Source: Marinicella sediminis (lineage in GTDB: Bacteria > Pseudomonadota > Gammaproteobacteria > Xanthomonadales > Marinicellaceae). From it: DNA of 64,000 nt. The notes beneath the pieces were generated by a model that worked only from the letters and a program-made list of their open reading frames with translations, was not told the DNA's origin and did not search any database. Below, one piece after another: positions 36,606 to 49,275 of the stretch. Position 1 is the stretch's first letter. Every line of letters starts with the position of its first letter. The translations under genes were made by a program, and so were the position numbers. The DNA is taken from NCBI RefSeq assembly GCF_002000055.1, contig NZ_MVBD01000014.1, positions 1-64,000 on the forward strand, in the 5' to 3' direction.

Positions 36606-38267
36606 TTAATATCGCGGTTCAAAATTTTGTCGGCGGATCAAATCAGGATCCTGGAACAGCACCATGACCGAGTCGGGCGGGCCAGCGGCATTGAGCACAA
36701 CTGAACTGATGAGCAAGTCGTTTTTGCCGTCCAGATCGGCATCACCAATGGTTAAAGCGGCCCCAAATCTTGTGTGCGCAGATACGACGCCCGGCTCATC
36801 TAAAAAACTCATATCAAAATCATCATAAGTACTCAAATCCAAACCGCTATCTGACCCATAGACAATACCAACCAGACCACTGTTTTCCAAATCACCGATG
36901 TCTTCATTAGGGATACCAATAACCAAATCGGCAAAATCATCAGCATTGAGGTCACCACAAGCCAGTGCTTTACCAAACTCATCACCTTGTTCAACAAGAC
37001 CAGCTATTCCAGCGGTGTCCTGATGAATCATGATGTTCCTGGCATCACTTAAGCCACCGCCATTACCAGCCTGGTCTGACGCTGTGCCGTAGAGGATGTT
37101 CACCGCGCCGGCCATGTCCTGATCATTGAGCCGTTCTCCGGGAACCCCAATGGCCAAGTCATCATTACCATCGTTGTCAAAGTCACAGGCCGCCAACGAG
37201 TAAGCAAACCGGTCGCCCTCTTCACTGCCGCCAGCGATGCTGCCTGAGTCCTGGTTAAAGATTTGGCTGGCAACGTTGGTCAGGCCATTTTGATTGACAT
37301 TGGGAACGCCTGTTTCCACACCGCGAAGCACATGCAAACTGCCGGCACGCTCCCCGCCCACCTGATCAGAAGGTGCTCCAATGGCCAGATCATCTATGCC
37401 ATCTCCATTAAAGTCACCGGTTGCCAGGCTGTAGCCAAACTGTTCGCCTGGATTGGCGCCACTGGGAATTGAGGGGGTATCCTGACTGAACAGTTGTTGG
37501 TTGTTGGCAGACAGCTCAATGCGTGCTAAATTCATATTAAACTGCGAATCACCCATGACAATATTGACGGCGCCCGCAGCAACATCACCACCGATGGACT
37601 CACCGGGTACACCAATGGCCAAATCATCGGCGTTGTCACCATTGAAATCACCAGTAACCAAAGCAAAACCAAATAAATCAAAGGCTTCAACCGATTCAGA
37701 AATGCCGTCAATGTCCTGGTGTATTAGCACAAATGGCTCAGGATCGGATAATTCAGGATACAAATTATGGACCACACCGGCATTATCATCACCACTCAAT
37801 TGTTCGCGAGGTGCGGCGATGATGAGATCCCACTTAAAATTTTCTGCGGTTTCACTGCCGCCAAACCTTCCTGCCGCAAGGGCATAACCAAAACCATCGT
37901 CATCCTCTTCACTGTCAGCAACATTCGGTGAGTTTTGGGTGTACAGAACATTGCTGCTGTCGGCGTAAGGCCCTTTACCGGGTGATAGCCTGATCTGGCT
38001 TACCGCACCGTTTTCAAGCAATCCATCCGAGCTGTAATTGGGGATACCAATGTATAAATACCCATCAACATGTTCTGTTGTGGTCTGCCCATTGGTGGTG
38101 GTGTATTGACCAGGCCGTATCAGTAAAGTATGACCAAATCTTGATTGAACTTGAGAATCGCCATCAATGAATGCAGCATCATGGGTGAATTGAATGTTGC
38201 CAACCAATGAAACACCATAACTTAGGTTGATCCACATCAAACCAATCAAACACCATTTTTTACCCAT
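36606..38267 (-). CDS. secreted FG-GAP repeat protein
   Basis: A 553-residue secreted protein with a signal peptide (KKWCLIGLMWINLSYGVSL) and about seven FG-GAP (integrin alpha-type beta-propeller) repeats, each with a calcium loop such as TGDFNGDNADDLAIGVPGE, TGDFNGDGIDDLAIGAPS, CDFDNDGNDDLAIGVPGE and CGDLNADDFADLVIGIPNE. The protein ends DPDLIRRQNFEPRY, which only loosely resembles the IFxNGFE ending. It may bind surfaces or other proteins. The ATG at 38267 is used; a GTG at 38270 is equally placed relative to GGAG. Confidence 0.87.
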   Translation of the reverse strand: MGKKWCLIGLMWINLSYGVSLVGNIQFTHDAAFIDGDSQVQSRFGHTLLIRPGQYTTTNGQTTTEHVDGYLYIGIPNYSSDGLLENGAVSQIRLSPGKGPYADSSNVLYTQNSPNVADSEEDDDGFGYALAAGRFGGSETAENFKWDLIIAAPREQLSGDDNAGVVHNLYPELSDPEPFVLIHQDIDGISESVEAFDLFGFALVTGDFNGDNADDLAIGVPGESIGGDVAAGAVNIVMGDSQFNMNLARIELSANNQQLFSQDTPSIPSGANPGEQFGYSLATGDFNGDGIDDLAIGAPSDQVGGERAGSLHVLRGVETGVPNVNQNGLTNVASQIFNQDSGSIAGGSEEGDRFAYSLAACDFDNDGNDDLAIGVPGERLNDQDMAGAVNILYGTASDQAGNGGGLSDARNIMIHQDTAGIAGLVEQGDEFGKALACGDLNADDFADLVIGIPNEDIGDLENSGLVGIVYGSDSGLDLSTYDDFDMSFLDEPGVVSAHTRFGAALTIGDADLDGKNDLLISSVVLNAAGPPDSVMVLFQDPDLIRRQNFEPRY

Positions 38268-38270
38268 CAC

Positions 38271-38832
38271 ATCACGCTCCCATTGTTCATCAAATTTACC
38301 TGTTCACTTTTTATAGGCGGAAGCGGCCATCATTTGGGATCACCACAGCTGTATTTTCAATGACCTGATCTGGGGACCTGAGTCCTTTTTAAACCATGAC
38401 GACCTGCTGTGACCAGCTTCTGAAAGTACGCCAGATCGCCATAGCCAGGCCTGATTTTAGTTGCTGCAAGCCAGACCCTCATCCCCATACCAATGAGTCT
38501 AATTCAAGTTTGCTCTGATAGCCTGACAATGATCAATCACGCTTTTTGTGAAGGTTCCGCAACCCCGCCAAAGCGCCTGTGACTGACAGAGCAATGAATA
38601 AATCAGCTGACTCCCATTGCAGTCAGTGGAAAGTACTGATCAGAATCATGAGATTGCCACACCACTGTCGTAGCTCGAAATGACCGCGATGTTGATACCT
38701 TATTCATGTGGGATGATTCAACTCGGTTTAACTGTCATGGCAGCTAGCCAAAGCCTGAATTAACTTCTGCTTTCTGCAGTGACCGCTGAAACCAATACCT
38801 TAACCTGGTCTGCGGTACCTGGTCATCACCAT
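38271..38832. other. intergenic stretch holding a yugP fragment
   Basis: About 560 bases with no intact gene. The decayed yugP-like piece at 38400-38480 is listed separately. Otherwise no promoter or repeat could be supported. Confidence 0.5.
38400..38480 (+). pseudogene. decayed fragment of a YugP-like peptidase gene
   Basis: From 38411 the bases GACCAGCTTCTGAAAGTACG and the following CCAGATC match the intact yugP-like gene (27880-27910: GACCAGCTGCCGAAAGTACG then CCAGATC), and similarity continues less well to about 38480. The frame first reads DQLLKVRQI against DQLPKVRQI and then breaks. It is on the same strand as the intact gene, 10.5 kb away. Confidence 0.6.
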
Positions 38833-39879
38833 TTAAATTTCGATGAGCTCATAGTCAGGGCCCAAACGAAACATTTGGATCAAAGAACCTTTTAACACGG
38901 GTATAAACAATGCTTTGAGGTCACCAAATGTATATGCTGATTTGGTTTCCATGCCAACCAATACCTTACCTGGCTGACCATGTTCCACCAAGCCCTGAAG
39001 AAAACTGAGCAGCTCCTGGCGATTCAGCTCCTGACCATCAACGGCGAACACATCAGTTGATCGTTTTTCAACCACCGTATACTCATCCAGGGTTAATGTC
39101 GCATACAATCGATTGGCGGTGCTTTGTTGATTAATGATGCCATGACGTGTGAAAGTATCCAATAAGCCCTTGAGCACCAGGTTTTTCAATATCTGCTCAA
39201 TGCGCTGTTGCTCATCAACTGAATACATGCTGTGAGACTTCTTCCATGGGATCCCCAGCGGTTTCACATCCCTGCCATACAAGCAAAACTGATCCAATTT
39301 CTTTTTTTCAGGTATGGTTTCTGTCACCTCATGCCGGGCGTCTTTGCTGCTGCCTTGCAAATCAATATGGAAATACCCCAGGGTGTGATAAATACAATGA
39401 GAACCAGGGATCTTATACATGCCATACCCATTGATCATCGGTATCCCAAGACGGTGTTCCCTGATGTTGTGTGGAAAAAAATGGAAACTCATCAACTCAC
39501 TGAATCCTTGCTGCCTCAACTCACCCAAAAATGCGTCATAGGCTTGCTTGTGCAGTTTTCGCTGTGCCCGTTTTTTCAGACCGGCCAAATCTGCTTGACT
39601 GGGTTTTTCACGCGCCACCAGGGCGTGATCAATGCCCAGCTCTCTGAAGACACTTTCGATGTGTTCGGTGATGTATTGGGGCATGTGGTAACCGGTGCTT
39701 TGTTCTTCACTTTGGTAGTCACCAAAAACGGTAATCCCCATCCTGATTTGTTCTGCCAGGTCTTTGATGTTGACTTCGACCGCCACTTTGCCCTGAATGG
39801 CCGGGTCTGGTTCGTTTTTGGCTTCAACTTGAGAAAAAATCACTCCTGTCAGGCACAAGGCCAGTATCAGATAACGCAT
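38833..39879 (-). CDS. secreted protein of unknown function
   Basis: A 348-residue protein with a signal peptide (MRYLILALCLTGVIFSQVEA). No family was recognised. It has segments such as HMPQYITEHIESVFRELGID, KRAQRKLHKQAYDAFLGELR and HSMYSVDEQQRIEQILKNLV, and a few cysteines (SHCIYHTLGYFHID, QFCLYGRD). The ATG at 39879 lies 6 bases from an AAGGAG site; a GTG at 39885 overlaps that spacing and is less likely. It stands alone on its strand, with 230 bases to the next gene. Confidence 0.72.
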   Translation of the reverse strand: MRYLILALCLTGVIFSQVEAKNEPDPAIQGKVAVEVNIKDLAEQIRMGITVFGDYQSEEQSTGYHMPQYITEHIESVFRELGIDHALVAREKPSQADLAGLKKRAQRKLHKQAYDAFLGELRQQGFSELMSFHFFPHNIREHRLGIPMINGYGMYKIPGSHCIYHTLGYFHIDLQGSSKDARHEVTETIPEKKKLDQFCLYGRDVKPLGIPWKKSHSMYSVDEQQRIEQILKNLVLKGLLDTFTRHGIINQQSTANRLYATLTLDEYTVVEKRSTDVFAVDGQELNRQELLSFLQGLVEHGQPGKVLVGMETKSAYTFGDLKALFIPVLKGSLIQMFRLGPDYELIEI

Positions 39880-40113
39880 GTACACTCCTTTGATCTGTCA
39901 ATTGGATGGGTTCGAGACATTATTTACCGCAGATCAGGCACAAAGTGAAGTGTTTTCTGTGACAACTGTCCGATTCAGGTATACCGAATATGCACTTTTA
40001 TAAACCTCAATCAAACCAAGATCTGCAACATCTACCTGTGACACTGCTTGTGATTGTTCAGAGAGGCCTTGGCGCACGGCCAGACGCTGGAACGGGTTGA
40101 ATGACAGCCATGA

Positions 40114-40515
40114 TTAACCGGTAAACCCTTCCGGATGTTGTTTCCCATCATCGGCAATCTGATGCCAGGGGGCCTTGGAATCAACAAAGATGTGGTGGGC
40201 GACTTTCAGGTGCTTGATTCCTGTTGTAATCAATCCGGCCGGTACAAAATACCGCGCATCATCATTGTGTCCTGGCACCGTGGATCCACAGGTCTGACAA
40301 AACCAGGTTTGCCAGTCATGCCCGGGTTTTCGCCAGGAAGCAATGTTGTCTTGACCACTGAGCCAGGCCAATTGTTGTTTGGGGATTACCAACACGGCCA
40401 TACCGAACACCCCCGATGCCCGTCGACAAATGGAACAATGGCACTGATAAATGTCCGCCTGATCGGCCTGGATGGTGAACGCCACCTGACCGCAGTTACA
40501 GGCTCCTTTAAGCAT
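40114..40515 (-). CDS. GFA family protein (CENP-V/GFA domain)
   Basis: A 133-residue zinc-binding protein of the glutathione-dependent formaldehyde-activating enzyme family. The cysteine ligands are seen in GACNCGQVAFTI, YQCHCSICRRASG and WFCQTCGSTVPGH, the standard CxC, CxxC, CxxC layout. Most members have no proven activity, so the name is a family label. It lies five bases downstream of the lipoprotein gene on the same strand and is probably cotranscribed. Confidence 0.9.
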   Translation of the reverse strand: MLKGACNCGQVAFTIQADQADIYQCHCSICRRASGVFGMAVLVIPKQQLAWLSGQDNIASWRKPGHDWQTWFCQTCGSTVPGHNDDARYFVPAGLITTGIKHLKVAHHIFVDSKAPWHQIADDGKQHPEGFTG

Positions 40516-40520
40516 GGCTT

Positions 40521-41084
40521 TTACGATTCATTTTTTGATTGACTGAGCTTAGACAAATTGATGACCTCAAATGTTGACCTGACATCATCATAGGGAAGGG
40601 CAGGTAACTCATCGATATAAAACCTGACCTGAATGGTATCAGCATCCGAGTTACACATGATGTCTGTCTCGTACTTTGAGGCTCTTTGTAACATATAGAC
40701 TTTTCCTGCTTCAAATGTGGTTTCAAGAACCACAGGGTGTTCACTGGTTAACATCACCCTGCCGCATTGTCCAAAACCCTGATTCAAACTCAACCCCAAA
40801 GTGTATGAACCAGCATCTAGCTCTATATATGTAGGTGACTGAGCAGATGTTTTGATGGAGTTGTTCAATTCAACACCATTGATACTGACCAGCTTGATAG
40901 GAAAATTTTTAACTGCGTGAAGCAGCAAAGCAGTACCATTTGTGTCAACATGGGTATCGGGTTTAATCACATACCCGTGATATTGAGGACTACCGCAGGC
41001 CACCAACACCAGGAATGACATGAGTGTCAGTACAGGTTTATCAGCCGTTTTTATCATGCGTTTGTATATTGGAGAAAGCTTCAT
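40521..41084 (-). CDS. putative lipoprotein
   Basis: A 187-residue protein with an N-terminal hydrophobic stretch ending in a lipobox (LTLMSFLVLVAC, then GS). The mature part resembles a small beta-sandwich (TYIELDAGSYTLGLSLNQGF, VVLETTFEAGKVYMLQRA), similar in style to DUF2846/PEGA-like lipoproteins, but no family is claimed. The residue after the Cys is Gly, which fits outer-membrane sorting. Confidence 0.7.
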   Translation of the reverse strand: MKLSPIYKRMIKTADKPVLTLMSFLVLVACGSPQYHGYVIKPDTHVDTNGTALLLHAVKNFPIKLVSINGVELNNSIKTSAQSPTYIELDAGSYTLGLSLNQGFGQCGRVMLTSEHPVVLETTFEAGKVYMLQRASKYETDIMCNSDADTIQVRFYIDELPALPYDDVRSTFEVINLSKLSQSKNES

Positions 41085-41162
41085 CTGTTAGTGATCATCA
41101 GCTTGTCATGTTCTGGTGCTTCGATTATAAGCCTTATACGACAATCACGCCAATCGACAATA

Positions 41163-41190
41163 AAAAAGCCGACCCAAAGGCCGGCTTTTT
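41163..41190 (-). terminator. Rho-independent terminator of the atp operon
   Basis: Arms AAAAAGCCG (41163-41171) and CGGCTTTTT (41182-41190) around a 10-base loop, 24 bases after the atpC stop. T runs on both strands allow termination in both directions. Confidence 0.85.
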
Positions 41191-41213
41191 CAAGAAAACA
41201 AATCGTTTTCGAT

Positions 41214-41636
41214 TTATCTTTTGAGGTTCTTTTTCAAACGGGTGATGGCTTGAATCTGCGCCACGGCTTTGGCCAGTTCGGCCTGTACTTTGGCGAGGTC
41301 TTGTCGTTTGGACTTGTCCTTCAGCAAAGCTTCGGCTTCTTCTTTGGCCTGGATGGCAGCGGCTTCATCAATGTCATCAGCACGCAAGGCAGTGTCAGCC
41401 AACACAGAAACCAGGTATGGTTGTACCTCGAGGATACCACCGGAGACATAAAAGTCTTCTTCGGTACCGTCTTCCAGGTGGACGCGCACCTGGCCGGGTT
41501 TCAGTTGTGTGATCAACGGCGCATGTCTTGGGGCAATACCCAATTCACCGGCCACACCACTGGCTACGACCATGGTCACTTCGCCTGAATAAATGGCTTT
41601 TTCTGCACTGACGATATCACACTTAATGGTTGACAT
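41214..41636 (-). CDS. atpC: F0F1 ATP synthase subunit epsilon
   Basis: A 140-residue subunit of the F1 central stalk that regulates ATP hydrolysis. The N-terminal beta-sandwich begins STIKCDIVSAEKAIYSGEVT and has GELGIAPRHAPLITQLKPG; the C-terminal helical hairpin is rich in Ala and Lys (EAEALLKDKSKRQDLAKVQ). It is the last gene of the operon, followed by a strong terminator. Confidence 0.98.
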   Translation of the reverse strand: MSTIKCDIVSAEKAIYSGEVTMVVASGVAGELGIAPRHAPLITQLKPGQVRVHLEDGTEEDFYVSGGILEVQPYLVSVLADTALRADDIDEAAAIQAKEEAEALLKDKSKRQDLAKVQAELAKAVAQIQAITRLKKNLKR

Positions 41637-41647
41637 GATTATTTACC

Positions 41648-43075
<1,428 letters not shown>

Positions 43076-43936
43076 CTATACTGCGGCCGCGCCGCCGACA
43101 ATTTCTGAAATTTCTTGGGTAATGGCTGCTTGTCTTGCTTTGTTGTAAATCAACTGCAAATCTTTGATCAAATCTGATGCATTATCAGATGCAGATTTCA
43201 TCGCCACCATTCTTGAGGCATGCTCTGATGCCAAATTCTCTAAAACACCCTGGTAAACCAGAGATTCGATGTAGCGGTTCATCAGTTGATCCAGTACATC
43301 TTTGGCTTCCGGCTCATACAGGTAATCCCAGTTGTCTGAGATTTCCTCTTCTTCGGTTTCCGGCAAGGGTAATAACTGATCAACCGCAGGTTTTTGGGTC
43401 ATGGTGTTGATGAAGTCGTTGTAAACCAGGTACACATGACTTAATTCACCATTGACATAGGCATCAAGCATGACTTTAACCACCCCAATCAATTTAGTCA
43501 GTTCGGGGGTGTCACCCAATGCAGATATGTTGGCTTTTAAATCCACATCGACGTTTTTGAAAGTCGAAGCGGCTTTATTACCAATCGTGACCACATCAAT
43601 TTTTGCACCTTTTTGCTGCCAGTCACGCATGTGCATGACACATTTTTTGAACAAAATGGAGTTCAAACCACCACACAATCCACGATCAGTGGAAATGATG
43701 ATGTAACCCACACGATCAGCCTGCTGATCATGCATGAACGGGTGTTTGTACTCTGGCGTCGCTTTGGCCAAATGACCAATCATTTGCTTGATTTTATGGG
43801 TGTAAGGTCGCGAGGCATTCATTTGATCCTGTGCCTTTTTGATCTTACTTGCTGAAACCATCTCCAAAGCGGTCGTCACTTTACGTGTCGAGGTGACGCT
43901 TTTGATCTTGGTTACAATTTCACTACCAACTGCCAT
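43076..43936 (-). CDS. atpG: F0F1 ATP synthase subunit gamma
   Basis: A 286-residue rotor-shaft subunit. The N-terminal helix is [19 protein letters not shown], then [17 protein letters not shown]; the central fold has [13 protein letters not shown] and the C-terminal helix ends [20 protein letters not shown], the conserved signature. Position between atpA and atpD is standard. Confidence 0.98.
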   Translation of the reverse strand: MAVGSEIVTKIKSVTSTRKVTTALEMVSASKIKKAQDQMNASRPYTHKIKQMIGHLAKATPEYKHPFMHDQQADRVGYIIISTDRGLCGGLNSILFKKCVMHMRDWQQKGAKIDVVTIGNKAASTFKNVDVDLKANISALGDTPELTKLIGVVKVMLDAYVNGELSHVYLVYNDFINTMTQKPAVDQLLPLPETEEEEISDNWDYLYEPEAKDVLDQLMNRYIESLVYQGVLENLASEHASRMVAMKSASDNASDLIKDLQLIYNKARQAAITQEISEIVGGAAAV

Positions 43937-43975
43937 AGTTATTACCTGTTTTTAGCCGTTTGATTTAAGCCGTAT

Positions 43976-45523
43976 TTACCAGCTGCCTGTTTTTTTGAAA
44001 TCTTCTACGCCGGCTTTCAGCTCAGCTTCGATTTCCTCATTGAAGTCACCGGATTCGTTCAGTGATTTCATGAAGTCAGCTTTGGTGTTGTTCATGTGGT
44101 CAATCAATGAATCTTCGAATGCACCGATTTGGTTCATTTCCACATCATCCATATAACCACGGTCGATGGCGAACAATGAGACAGCCATTTCAGCCACACT
44201 CATTGGAGAGTATTGCTTCTGTTTCATCAACTCGGTGACTCTTTGACCACGTTCCAGCTGGGCTCTGGTGGCATCATCCAAATCAGATGCAAACTGAGCA
44301 AAAGCCGCCAATTCACGGTATTGAGCCAGTGCCAAACGCACACCACCACCAAGCTTCTTAACGGCTTTGGTCTGTGCTGCACCACCCACACGAGATACCG
44401 ACAAACCAGCATCAATCGCAGGACGAATACCTGAGTTAAACAGGTCAGTTCCCAGGAAGATCTGACCATCAGTGATCGAAATCACGTTGGTCGGTACAAA
44501 GGCGGATACGTCACCAGCCTGCGTTTCAATGATTGGCAGAGCGGTCAATGAACCGGTTTTGCCTTTGACTTCACCGTTGGTGAAACGCTCAACATAATCA
44601 GCATTAACCCGTGCGGCACGTTCCAGCAAACGTGAATGCAGATAGAATACATCACCAGGATAAGCTTCACGACCCGGAGGACGTTTCAACAGCAAAGATA
44701 CTTGACGGTAAGCCCATGCTTGTTTGGTCAGGTCATCATAAATAATCAAACCATCTTCACCACGATCACGGTAATATTCACCCATCGCACAACCTGAGTA
44801 AGGAGCAATGTATTGCATGGCAGCCGAATCGGAAGCGGTTGCCGCAACAATGATGGTGTGATCCATGGCACCATGCTCTTCAAGTTTACGAACCATGGCA
44901 GCAACAGAAGATCGTTTTTGACCTATGGCTACGTAAATACAGATAACACCTGTGCCTTTTTGGTTGATGATGGCATCAATCGCCACCGCGGTTTTACCGG
45001 TTTGTCTGTCACCAATGATCAATTCACGCTGTCCACGTCCAATGGGCACCATGGCATCAATGGATTTCAGTCCGGTTTGTACCGGCTGGTCAACCGATTT
45101 ACGGTCAATTACCCCTGGGGCAATTTTTTCAATTGGCGATGTCAGTTTAGCTTCAATCGGACCGTTGCCGTCAATGGGGTTACCCAATGAGTCAACCACA
45201 CGGCCAATCAATTCAGGGCCAACAGGTACTTCAAGAATACGACCAGTACATTTGGCTTTGTCACCTTCTGAAATGTGTCCGTAATCACCCAGGATTACCG
45301 CACCGACTGAGTCTCTTTCCAGGTTCAACGCCAGGGCATAAGTGTCGCCTGGTAGCTCAATCATTTCACCTTGCATCGCATCGGCCAGGCCGTGGATGCG
45401 AACAATACCGTCCGAAGTACTGACAACAGTACCTTCAGTGCGGGCCTCTGACTGAACTTTAAAGTCCTTAATTCGATCTTTAATCAGTTCACTGATTTCT
45501 GATGGATTCAATGTCGTTTGCAT
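43976..45523 (-). CDS. atpA: F0F1 ATP synthase subunit alpha
   Basis: A 515-residue non-catalytic nucleotide-binding subunit. The N-terminal signature [16 protein letters not shown] is followed by the P-loop [18 protein letters not shown], the segment [20 protein letters not shown] and the family signature [17 protein letters not shown]. Length is normal. A 39-base gap separates it from atpG. Confidence 0.99.
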   Translation of the reverse strand: MQTTLNPSEISELIKDRIKDFKVQSEARTEGTVVSTSDGIVRIHGLADAMQGEMIELPGDTYALALNLERDSVGAVILGDYGHISEGDKAKCTGRILEVPVGPELIGRVVDSLGNPIDGNGPIEAKLTSPIEKIAPGVIDRKSVDQPVQTGLKSIDAMVPIGRGQRELIIGDRQTGKTAVAIDAIINQKGTGVICIYVAIGQKRSSVAAMVRKLEEHGAMDHTIIVAATASDSAAMQYIAPYSGCAMGEYYRDRGEDGLIIYDDLTKQAWAYRQVSLLLKRPPGREAYPGDVFYLHSRLLERAARVNADYVERFTNGEVKGKTGSLTALPIIETQAGDVSAFVPTNVISITDGQIFLGTDLFNSGIRPAIDAGLSVSRVGGAAQTKAVKKLGGGVRLALAQYRELAAFAQFASDLDDATRAQLERGQRVTELMKQKQYSPMSVAEMAVSLFAIDRGYMDDVEMNQIGAFEDSLIDHMNNTKADFMKSLNESGDFNEEIEAELKAGVEDFKKTGSW

Positions 45524-45561
45524 TGCATTTCCTCGTATTCTCTTAAGTCTGCTGACTTAAA

Positions 45562-46089
45562 TTAATTAAATAATTCTGTTTTCATTCGTTCAACTTTACC
45601 GCTCAGGGTGCCGTCAATCACCAAATCACCACAGTGAATTCTGGCACCGCCCATCAATGATTCATCGATGTGCGTTTGTAAGCTGATGTCTTTACCTGTT
45701 CGCTTGCTGAGGGCCACAGTCATGTTTTGCTTTTGTTCATCAGACAGCTCAACCGCTGAATAAACATCCACAGTTAATGACTGGGAATCCTGCTCCAGAT
45801 AATGCTGGAACAAATCGGCCACTTCAGGCAATAAACTCAAACGGTCATTTTGCACCAACAGGTGAACAAAATTCTGGTAGGATTCGCTGGCATCATTGCC
45901 ACAAACCAGATTGACCAGTTCTTCGTCTCGAACATCCGGACGACTGAAATAATTCAGAATCTGATCATCATGAGCCATTCCGGCTGCGACCAATAAGTTC
46001 TTGGACCACTGCTCCACAACCGACTCACTTTTGGCAAATTCAAATGCCGCTTTGGCATAGGGTCTTGCTAATGTGATGGGTTCGCTCAT
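45562..46089 (-). CDS. atpH: F0F1 ATP synthase subunit delta
   Basis: A 175-residue stator subunit that ties F1 to subunit b. It begins EPITLARPYAKAAFEFAK, the conserved N-terminal helix, and ends in MGGARIHCGDLVIDGTLSGK, the conserved C-terminal signature, followed by VERMKTELFN. It lies one base after atpF. Confidence 0.97.
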   Translation of the reverse strand: MSEPITLARPYAKAAFEFAKSESVVEQWSKNLLVAAGMAHDDQILNYFSRPDVRDEELVNLVCGNDASESYQNFVHLLVQNDRLSLLPEVADLFQHYLEQDSQSLTVDVYSAVELSDEQKQNMTVALSKRTGKDISLQTHIDESLMGGARIHCGDLVIDGTLSGKVERMKTELFN

Positions 46090-46090
46090 A

Positions 46091-46561
46091 TCAGATCTCT
46101 TTGATTAAATCGTCCAGCAAATCGGCGTGCTTACCGGCATCAACTTCTTTAGAAATCAATTTTTCAGTTCCGGCAATGGCCAATGCAGACACCTGCTGAC
46201 GCAAGGCTTCTTTGGCACGATTTGCTTCTTGTTCAATTTCAGCCTTGGCGGCGTTCATCTGGCGCTCTTTCTCTGCCAGGGCGTCGGCTTTGGCCTGATC
46301 CTTGATTTTGGTTGCCATTTGAGTGGCCTGGTCTTTGATGTGACTGGCTTGTTCTTTGGCTTCCACAATCAGGGTATCAACCTTGGCTTTGGCCTGATTC
46401 AGTTCTTTCTCAGCACGATCGCCGGCGGCCAGGCCGTCAGCGATCTTTTTCTCGCGCTCTTCCATGGCGCCCAGAATTTGCGGCCAGATGTACTTCATGG
46501 TGAACCAAATGACGGCAAAGAACACCAACATTTGGATGATTAAAGTGACATTTATGCTCAT
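46091..46561 (-). CDS. atpF: F0F1 ATP synthase subunit b
   Basis: A 156-residue peripheral-stalk subunit: one membrane helix (INVTLIIQMLVFFAVIWFTM) and a long charged coiled-coil (KKIADGLAAGDRAEKELNQ, KAEIEQEANRAKEALRQQV). KYIWPQI after the membrane segment is typical for proteobacterial b subunits. Length matches E. coli AtpF. Confidence 0.97.
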   Translation of the reverse strand: MSINVTLIIQMLVFFAVIWFTMKYIWPQILGAMEEREKKIADGLAAGDRAEKELNQAKAKVDTLIVEAKEQASHIKDQATQMATKIKDQAKADALAEKERQMNAAKAEIEQEANRAKEALRQQVSALAIAGTEKLISKEVDAGKHADLLDDLIKEI

Positions 46562-46600
46562 GTGTGTACTCCGACTAACGTTTAACTGACTGGCTTGTTA

Positions 46601-46906
<306 letters not shown>

Positions 46907-46916
46907 TCAATAAAAA

Positions 46917-48168
<1,252 letters not shown>

Positions 48169-48242
48169 TTCAGGCTTGGGTCAATCAAAAAACTGGCTTG
48201 GATGCGCGAGTCAATCTGATTGCCTCAACTAAAAGCGGGTGC

Positions 48243-48271
48243 ATTATAATGGTTTAAATAAGGCAACGCAA
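48243..48271 (-). promoter_or_regulatory. promoter of the atp operon
   Basis: On the minus strand TTGCGT (48271-48266), a 17-base spacer and a perfect TATAAT (48248-48243), about 75 bases upstream of the atpI start codon. Confidence 0.8.
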
Positions 48272-48375
48272 CGGTTTTAGGGCAAAATTAGCAATGATTG
48301 TTGTTGTCGATTTCAGCCCTGATCCACCGGCCGTTTTTCACATGCGCCACAGACTGTCTGAGTTGTTGATAAAGG

Positions 48376-49275
48376 TTATTTACGCTTTTTTCTGGCCCGT
48401 GGGTGCGCCTTGTCGTAAACCTGCGCGAGGTGTTGAAAATTCAGGTGGGTATAGATCTGGGTAGTGGCCAGATCGGCATGACCCAGCATTTCCTGCACAC
48501 TGCGTAAATCTCCCGAAGATTCCAGCATGTGACTGGCAAACGAATGGCGCAGCAAATGCGGATACACCCGCTCCCACAGCCCTTGCTGCTGAGCCCAATT
48601 CTTAACCCGTGCCTGGATGCTTCTGGGCTTAAGCTGTCCGCCACGCTTACTGATGAACACATATGGCCCGCTGTGCTGATTCCACAACACACTGATCGGC
48701 TGCCATTGCTGTAGTGCACTGATCGCCTGTTGACCCACTGGCACCAACCGCTCCTTGCTGCCTTTGCCCAATACCCTTACCAATCCGGCATTCAAATCCA
48801 GGTCAGGCCACTGCAGGCCGCTGAGCTCGGACAAGCGCAATCCAGATGAATAGAACAATTCCAGTATGGCCTTGTCACGGATTGCCAACTCAGAATTCAG
48901 GGGGATTTCGAGCAATTGAAACAAGGTGTCCACATCCAGCACCTGCGGTAAGGTGCGTTTAATCCTCGGCGTGGAAACCAGTTCAACCGGGTTGTTTTCC
49001 AACACGCCCTCGCCCACAAAATAATCAAAAAAGTTTTTCAGGTGCGAGCGGTACCGGGCCAGCGATTTGGCAGCGAGTCCAGATGCCGAACGGGCCATCA
49101 GATAACTGCGCAGATCACTTTCGGTCAACCGACTGATGTTTTGCTGTTTGGCTTCAGACAAATGGTCAATGAAGTGACTCAGGTCGCGGCGGTTGGCGGA
49201 CACCGTCAGCGGTGATAAGCGCCGGTGTTCAGCCAGGTGCTGAACATACTGCTCAAGACATGACCTGAGTTTCAT
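48376..49275 (-). CDS. xerC: site-specific tyrosine recombinase XerC
   Basis: A 299-residue recombinase that resolves chromosome dimers at dif with XerD. The N-terminal SAM-like domain covers about residues 1-100; catalytic residues are visible as the Arg in SSGLRLSELSGL, Lys in GKGSKERLVPVG, HLLRHSFASHML (His, Arg), LGHADLATTQIYTHL (His, Tyr nucleophile). The ATG at 49275 gives the usual length and overlaps the end of the DUF484 gene by 23 bases, the same order as in E. coli. Confidence 0.96.
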   Translation of the reverse strand: MKLRSCLEQYVQHLAEHRRLSPLTVSANRRDLSHFIDHLSEAKQQNISRLTESDLRSYLMARSASGLAAKSLARYRSHLKNFFDYFVGEGVLENNPVELVSTPRIKRTLPQVLDVDTLFQLLEIPLNSELAIRDKAILELFYSSGLRLSELSGLQWPDLDLNAGLVRVLGKGSKERLVPVGQQAISALQQWQPISVLWNQHSGPYVFISKRGGQLKPRSIQARVKNWAQQQGLWERVYPHLLRHSFASHMLESSGDLRSVQEMLGHADLATTQIYTHLNFQHLAQVYDKAHPRARKKRK

